NCBI GenBank assembly: GCA_039621445.1
Contig: CP154956.1
Coordinates: 79,604,474-79,668,473 of the forward strand
Length of the DNA stretch: 64,000 bases
Direction of reading: 5' to 3'
Origin: Euglena gracilis
Lineage: Eukaryota > Euglenida > Euglenophyceae > Euglenales
Under the pieces are notes generated by a model, which saw only the letters and a list, made by a program, of their open reading frames with translations, made no database searches and was not told where the DNA came from. The translations under genes were made by a program, and so were the position numbers. Positions 55,201 to 63,400 of the stretch are shown here, piece by piece. Numbering within the stretch: the stretch's first letter is position 1; each line of letters starts with the position of its first letter.

Positions 55201-58200
55201 AGTGTGCACCTCCCCCAAGGGTCCTAAACTACCTCCCTAAAAGTGCGCACCCCCCCCCAATGGAGAAATCATTGTCACATCTCAGGTCGGAAAAGCACAC
55301 ACAATCCTCAAAACTCTCTTTCTCAGACCAAATATTTCTACATCCAACCCCAAGTTTGACACACAGTCACTTGATTCATTGCTTTCATTTGTGCTTGACA
55401 TCACAAAACAGGAGGAAAACTGAAAAAGAGTGGAGGAAACATAAGTATTTTGGGCTTTGCCCCAATAAGTGCGCAGTGCCCTAACAAGTGCGCATCCCTT
55501 GGGGTCCAAAGCTACGTCTTTGAAATGTGTGCACCTGTGCACTTATTAGGGGGGTATTACTTTTTTCTATGTTGCCACACACTTGTCTGCCATCTTCCTG
55601 GAGCTCTCAGGCTTCTTTTCTGGAAGTGGGTGCTTTTGGGCCCAGGAAAAGTGCCCACCACCCCCCGGGGCCACAAAGTGAATCGATGGTCGACATGTCC
55701 CCAACCGGATCCCCAAACCCGACCCCCTCCCCCTCAGTGCTGTGCCTGATTGGGCACAGCACTCGGGTGTCCAGATCCGAGTCCCACAGCTTCCTCTTCC
55801 CCCACCAGGGGTACGGCTACCGCGACCACCACTCCTCCGGCCCCGGCAGTGGCCCCGGGCTCCACCACCACTCCCCATCCCCCCACGCCCACCATCACGC
55901 CGGCCTGCCCCAGGCCCACATGCACCCCGGGCACATGCATCAGGCGTGTCCGGCCGGCGGGGCACGCCTGTCGTGCCTGTGTCATGGGTTTTTTTTTTTA
56001 AGTCTTCGACCCCCTCCCCCCGGGGGAGCCCGGGTGGGTGGGTCACTTGGACCCCCCTCCCCCCCGGGGGGGGAGGTGGGGGTTGGGGCTGGCGGATATA
56101 TCTTTTTCGGCGCCGAAAATTTTGGAAAGGTGCTATTTTTTGGCACTTTTTGGCCATTTTCGGGCAAAAGTGGGTGGGTCCCCCGGGACCCCCCCCCTCC
56201 CCCTGGGGGCCCCACCCCAGGGCAAGGTTGGGTTTTGGGTTTTGGGCCCCCCCCCAATTTTTGTTTTTTGGGTACCCCCCCCAAAAACACCAAAAATTTG
56301 TACTTTTGGGACCCCCTCTTTGAAAAATTTAACCCCTAGCCCCTAACCACCTAAAAAGGGCCGATTTTGACCAAGAAAAGCCAGTTTTTCAAAATTTTCT
56401 GCGCCTGCGGCGCCAAAAAGGTTATCTCACCCCCCGGGGGGGGGTCCAGCCGGACCCACCCCAACCCCCCCCCCCCGGGGTGCAGCCTTAAATAATCCCT
56501 GGGGCTGCAGCCGGAATTGAACCACCGACCCCCCACGTGCAAAGCAGGATTCCTGTCCAACACATCCAAAAGGATGGAAGCGCACCGGGGGGGGGAATGG
56601 TACAACAAAATTGTGGATTCTGATGAGGGGTGATCGTTGGAATCCAGACTATTATTTTCGGAGAAAAAATCATTCCCTCCAGAATTGTGGCCTCTGATTG
56701 GGGGGAATAATACCCCCCCTCGCGGTCCGACTTCAGCCACCGAAAAAATACCCCCCCCCCCGGTTTTAGGCCGAAGGCCCGGATTTTTGACCTGAAAATG
56801 TAGGTAAAAATCACAATCTCTGACAACAAATTACGAAAAAAAACGTTTCGGGCAAAAAATTTTTTTCGATTTTTTTCGACTTTTTTGACCCGGGTTTGAC
56901 CCAAAGTCAACGGGTCGGGGGCCCAAAACGGGGCGCCGGCGGGTCGAAAAACACTCGATTTTTCTGGATCATCTGGCCTCCAAAAAAATGCTAAATTTCA
57001 TGAGAAAGTACAAAAAATGACCCAAAAGGGGGTTTTGGCACTATTTTTGCGAAAATTTTGGGAAATAATACCCCCCCCCCAATAATACCCCCCCCCCCTC
57101 GAGCCGGGACTTTAGGCGAAAAAATAATGCTCCAGGGGTTATTATTTGGGGGGTTTACATGTCTCAAACAGAAAATTGCATTTTGGGGCATTTTGAAAGG
57201 CCTGGTGGCCCCAAAAAATTTCAGGATTCAAAATTGTACTAATTAAACTGAACTAACTGGACTAACTGGGTGGGGGAAGGTCTGACTATTGAAAAAAAAA
57301 ATCGCCAGAGAGCGTTTCAAGAAGGCTGGGAGTGTTCAGGACAACTCTGAGCGACAGCCCCTTTGTGATTTTGCGGATGTCGACCATTGTTTCCCGTGGT
57401 TTTCTCTCATCGTCAATGGAGACCCAAAATTTTGATTTTTGGGTACCCCCCCAAAAACTTTGGGCCGATTTTGGGACCCCCCCAAAAATACAAAAACAAA
57501 ACCCAACCTTGCCCAGGGGGTGGGTGGGTGGGTGCCGACCCCCTCCCCCCCTCCCCCCCCCCCCCCCCCGGTCTTAAAAAACCCCTGGCCTGTGTGGGGG
57601 AGGAGTGGATAGGAACCCGGGGAGTCCCCCCCCCCCGGCCACCCCATCACCCCCATCTCCGTGTGGACGGGGGCCCCACCCCTTCCCATTGTTCCAGGGC
57701 GCCGATTTTGAGGGCATTCTTTTTTTGTTTCTTTGGCACCGTGGCGCAGAAGGAATTCCTTTTTGCAAAGTGTCATGGTGGGTGGGGGGTGCCCCCCCAC
57801 GCCATCATGCCTCCCCCCCCCCCAAAAAGAAAGAACCCCCTCAGGATTTTCGAGGAAATCCAAAATAATATACCCTCCCGCGCATTTTTGAGACCATTTT
57901 TTCCTCACCCCCAGAATCGCCCATCTAGACCTATTTTTTTGCACCCTCGCGAATTTTTTCCGGTCGATTTTTTTTTCAGCAAAAAACCCAGAAAGGAGAA
58001 CCCAAGAAATCAGACCCCCTTTGACATTCTCAGCAACGAACCCAAAAAGTAGATACAGGGTCTTCTTTTTTGAAGGGGGGGGGTACAGCCCCAGCCCACC
58101 AATCAGCACAGGCAAAATCCCGGAAACCCAATGGTTGGCGGATGCCCTCAACCCCCCCTCCCCCCGTCGAAAGGTTCGACGTCAAAAGTGCCTCGTCAAA

Positions 58201-60355
58201 GGTTTCCATCGGCACCGAAGGGCCTTTTCTTTGTGGCGTTGTTTCCTTCCCGGGTGGGTGGGGGCGGGGGTGCCCCCCCCCCAGCACATCCCTGGGAAGG
58301 GCCTCTCCGGCTGCCACGCTTGGGGACGGCCAACGGTTTCGTGCGGGTTGCCTCTCCGGCCATCGTCTCACAGGCTGCGGCGGCCGGCGGGCCCCCGAAG
58401 CCGCTGATGGCCGCCCCGGGGAAGAAGCCTTCAGGTGGGCGCCCTTCCTCCGCCTTGACCAGACGGAGTCACCCCGAGTGAATACACACACGATCCGGCG
58501 CTCATGCGTGTTTCCATTTTGTTTGGTCATTTCCATTTTATTTTTTTATTTATTTATTTTCCATTTTATTTGGTTGGGTTGGGCTGCGGTGCAGCTTCCC
58601 TCTCCCTCCGCAGATGCCGGCATCCCTGGGGGTCGGGATGATGAGATGGGCAAGGTGCGCCCCCCCCCCCCCCAAGGGTCCGGAGTGAAGGTGGATCCAC
58701 CTCCTCTGTTTCATGTGAGAGGCAAGGACAGGGCCAAGCCCCTGCCAAACAACCTGGCAGTTCCTTTGCCCAAGCAAAGGCGAGCCTGCAAAGCTGGTTC
58801 CAGCTCATATATAATCACTTCGTCACTGGCCGACCCCCCGGGGGGTGGGTGACTGGTGGTTTTCAGAGTGACTGACTGAATTTTTCCCGGATCCCCACCA
58901 TGGGGGGGGGGGTCGGCAAAAAAATTCCAAAGTGATGCGGAATACCGAAGACGAGGAATTTTTTGGGGCCATTCTTCTGGTTTGTGGTCAATTCTCCTTG
59001 GATTCCAGAGTAGCCGACCGGAGGTAGTAACTGGCTGGTTTTTCCAAAAAAAAAAGTGACTGCCAGGTTTTTGAAAGAGTGGAAAGTGACCCCCGGGGGT
59101 CGGGTAAGTTCGAACATCGTGTATGTTCCAACATTGGCTCCCTCCCAAGGTGGCGGGGTGGGGCCGGTCAGGCGCAGTGGTTTCCCCGGGAGAACGCCGT
59201 GCCGTCGCTCAGGGCCGGTCCTCGTCCGGCATCGGGGCGGGGGACATGATGCGCCTGGCCCCGCGGGCGCCACAGCGCTACGCCCCGCCTGCCTCCCACC
59301 GGCAGCCCGAGACACCCACCTCCGCCGGAGGTCTGCCCCGCCCCAAATTCCACTCCCCTCCTTATCTCGCGGATTGTGTGGATGTGGGTGGTTCTACTCT
59401 GCTTTAGGTGTGGCGGCCGGGGGGCAGAGGCGGATGTACAGGAACCCCTGAAGTTGGGTGGGGGGGTCCGCCTCCCCCCTACCACAAGCCTTCCCGTATT
59501 TCCAGGGGCGCCAATTTTTAATTTTTAGGTCAAAATTTCCCTTCGGTGCCGAAGGAATTTTCTTTGCGCGGGCGCCATGGTGGGTGGGGGGTCGACCCCC
59601 CCCCCCATGCCCCGGGTGGGGGTCAACCCCCCCCCATGCCCCGGGTGGGGGTCAACCCCCCCCCATCAGGCCTTCCTGTATAGCCCTGCCCAACGGCGGC
59701 TCCCCCTGTTCCCCAAACCTTTTTTAAAAAAACAACTCTCTGCCTGGGAGTGTTAGAATCAGCCTCAAACCGACGCAATCCGCTGGATAAATAAGACCTG
59801 GGTCATATTTTTGGGTCTGTCCTGGAAAACCTCCAGAGGGGGGATCTTATTTGGCCCCCACCCCCAGGGGGGTGGTGATAGGTTGGGCTGAGTGGGTAAT
59901 CCCCTGAAGCTCCATTTTCTGCTTGAAGCAGTCAAAACTTTTGGACCTCAAATTTGACACCCAGATGGGTCTCCCCGAAGACCTGTGGGGGGGGGGTTCC
60001 GACCCCCCAGGTCCGACAAAAATCTCTGCTCCCAAGGGACTCGTAAACCCCGGTCCAAGCTCGAAGAAATCTTAGCCTGCTGGAGGCGTTGCGTGTTTCA
60101 GGAAATGGCCTCTGGTGGAAGTTCTGGACCCAACACCCAGGAGACTCTCCAGCCTGGTTCTTTCTGGCCACAGCATGTTGAAATCCAGGCCCATGGAATC
60201 CTCCCCCCACAAATCTTAAAGGCTTGGTGGTTGGAAGTCTGGATGTTTGCTCACGCCATTGCGGAGAACGAAATATACAGACACAACACTTGAGCATGCA
60301 TGCACAGTCACACGCGCACGCGCACACGCGTGCGCGTGCGCGCACGCGCGCGCGC

Positions 60356-60431
<76 letters not shown>

Positions 60432-63400
60432 CACACGCGCGCGCGCACCCACAAACACACACAGACGCACACACACGGACACACATACACACATGCACAC
60501 ATGCACACAGTGGTCCACACACATACACATTGTCGCTCCCAACCACAGACGACGGCTTGAAGCGGGGTGCCTCAGGCAAAGTTCCAAAGCCACATGGCCG
60601 GAAGTAGGTGTGTCTTGTGCCCAGCCTCTCAGAAGAGGATATATTTAACCCAACCCCATGCCTCAACCCACGTGGCACTTTTTATTTCAGGCACAAATTC
60701 CACTAAAAAGAGATTCTCTTGAACTCACCAAAACCCTTTTTGGGGATGGAATTAAGCACAGAAAACGTTTCAAAAAAATCATATCTTATATGCAGTGAAA
60801 GCACGTGGATATGGAAGATCTCCCCAAGGGTGATTCCCATTTAAAATCCAGGGACTTGTGATTCAGCAGCAAGCTTCTTCTTAGTTTAGAATTCCCAAAA
60901 GAGTCTGGAATCTCCCCCACCATGGCATGGAAATCTTGCCGCGGAGGGTTTGTGTATGGTGTGGGATCCTCCCCTGAAGTTCGAGTTTGATTTTTCCTTG
61001 TGAAATGCAGACTTTTTGGGGGGGGGAACACTAAAATATTTGGCATGCTTCTGCTTATCCCCCTCGGGGCTGGGCTGCAGCTCATCCATATTTGGCTTAT
61101 GGGATTTCCAGAGAGAAAGGGGGGGTCCGTCCCCCAGGGCTGGCTCGTGCAGATTTTTCCGAGCGACAGCAAGGCGCTGTAATTTTTTTTAACCCTCGTA
61201 AAACCTGCCAAAAATCCCGTTTTTGGCGATTTCGGGGATTTTTTTTTGGACAACATCAGCTCCAAAAAAAAACAACCATTAATTCACCCCGAGGTGAAAA
61301 TCTTTCACCTCGGCACGCAGCTCAGGAGGAATTCTTTTTCAAGTTGGGGGGGACCCTGGACCCCGGGGGGGGGGGTCCAGCCAGTGGCGTTTTTCCTTTG
61401 CAGCTGGCTGGTGGACACGCTGGGACTTCACGCAAAACCTTCACCTGGCGTCTTTTTAAGGAAGCTTGTCCCCTGGGTGCTGTGCAGGGAGAAGGCACGG
61501 CATGTTCGATCCCCTTTGGGGGGTTGGGTTTTGGGGTGGATGGCGAGAAAGCATACCCCCCACTCATTTAATACCCTGCCCCTGGGTGCTGGAGGCGCCG
61601 GGGATCGAAATTGGCCCATTTTCAGGATAAATTGGCTGGGTCAGCCGCGGGGCCGGGACACAATACCAACCCCCCCCCCCCCCCCCAGGGCGTGGGCTCT
61701 TGTTTGGTTTCCAAAAGTCCTCTTGCAATCCAGGCACACTCAATTGGAAAGCAACCTCCCCCCAATGCTGAGTCCATGGTAGCACCTGCATTAGTCCATG
61801 GTAGCCGCCTGCATTTCACGCGTCATTGCCAGAGATTTTTTTTAAAGTTTCGTGACGGGTGGGTGGGTGGGTGGGTGGGTGGGTGGGTCCCGGCCGAGTC
61901 CCTCCCCAGGCCCCCAGGGTTGGGCTGAGTGGGCACCCTGCCAGAAGCAGGTTTTGTTCTATTTTCAGCGCAAAATGCCAAGAATTTTTTTGGACCCCAA
62001 AATTGATCCCAAAAGTGGGTCTCCCCGAGCCCCCCCCCCCCCTGGGGGGGCCAGGGGGTGGGTGGGTGGGTCCGGAACCTCCCTCCCCCCGGGTCCTGAA
62101 ACGACCTCTGGTTATTGCTTTTCGGGCACCTCAGCTTTCGCGATGAGGCCCTCCAGCCGGCCCCACTGCTGCCTCCCCAGGCTCCGCTGCGCGACACTGG
62201 GTGCATCGATGCGGGGCGGGGGGGCTGCCCTCCCCCGCGTGCCGTGCCCCGTGATAAGCCGGCAGCCTCCCGTCCCCCGCTGCTGGAAGCGTCCGTCGGC
62301 GGGGCAGGCGACGTGGTGCCGTTTCCTTTCCTCTGGACCCCCTTCCCTTCCCCCCCGGGGGGGAGGGGTTGCGCCATGGGTCAGGTTTTGGCCCAGCCCA
62401 AGGCTGGGCTGGAAGATTTTTTAAAGCATTTTCGGCTGATTTTGGCTGGGTTTTGGGTGGGTGGGTGGGTGGGTGGGTTTGGGCCTGGGGAAAAGTGCCC
62501 CCCCCCCCCTTGGAGGTCAGTAACTGAATCCATAGTTGGGAAGCCAGCTCTCCTGCCAGCTTTGGCCGAAAGGGAATAACGTATTGACACGTTTATGCAA
62601 ATTTTCTTTTGAATTAACTTTACATTTGGCCTTTTTATTTTTACATGAATTTTAATATCAATTTCAATTTGAAATTTTTGTGGGCGTTTTTGAACTATTA
62701 CCTGGCCGATTCCTCAATGCCATTGCCATTTCCTCTATCAATCTTAATTTCAACCATTTGCTTGGTTGACTTGGGTTTTGATGTGTTTCCACCCTCTTTC
62801 CACTACACACTCCACGAGCACATTCCGCGTCGACAGTCTCCTGCCCCATTGGGAGGCGGTTGCCCATTTGTTCATAGCACCTTATACTTTGGCTTGTACA
62901 AGCCCAGAGACAGCACCCCCAGGCTCCACATGCAAATGCTTGAGCCCTAATTAGTTTATTAAATTAATTAGCTAATGAAACCCCCTCCCAAATAGAACAC
63001 CCCCAAACAGTATACCCCCTTGGCAGGGACTGTGGCTGCCCAAATAATCTACCCCCACCCTGACGGACACCTGAGAGGAAATCATCAATCTCCCTCAAAA
63101 CAGGATATTTTGGCAAAAGATGCCTGGTAAAACCAATTTGAGGCAGTATCGATATGCAATAAGCCGTCAAAAATGCGCAGGATGTAAGTAAAATGCATTT
63201 GATTGTGTAAAGTGCATTTCATAAAGTGTGCCATCTATGTAAAGTGTATTTTGGGGTCTTTTTTTTTGAGTTTTAGAGAATTGCGCAAAAAAATACTCCC
63301 CAAATGATGAAATAATGTACTCCTGGCCCCAAACTTCGGATGTCCAAATGATATATCCCCCAGGTGTACCAATCCCCTGCTCCGGAGGAGGTCTAGGTTT

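Noticed and set aside
57336-58151. 271-residue minus-strand frame
   Set aside because: Runs through C/G homopolymers and T-rich spacer. No domain, and codon use is unlike the accepted exons.
60106-60293. Frame [20 protein letters not shown]... after a TTTCAG site as an ataxin-2 exon
   Set aside because: Less GC3-rich than the accepted exons, runs to a stop before the (CA)n array, and its phase could not be fitted between the 59,330 and 62,135 segments.
59932-60678. 248-residue minus-strand frame
   Set aside because: Its centre is the (CA)n array and the flanks have no protein character; no splice or start context.
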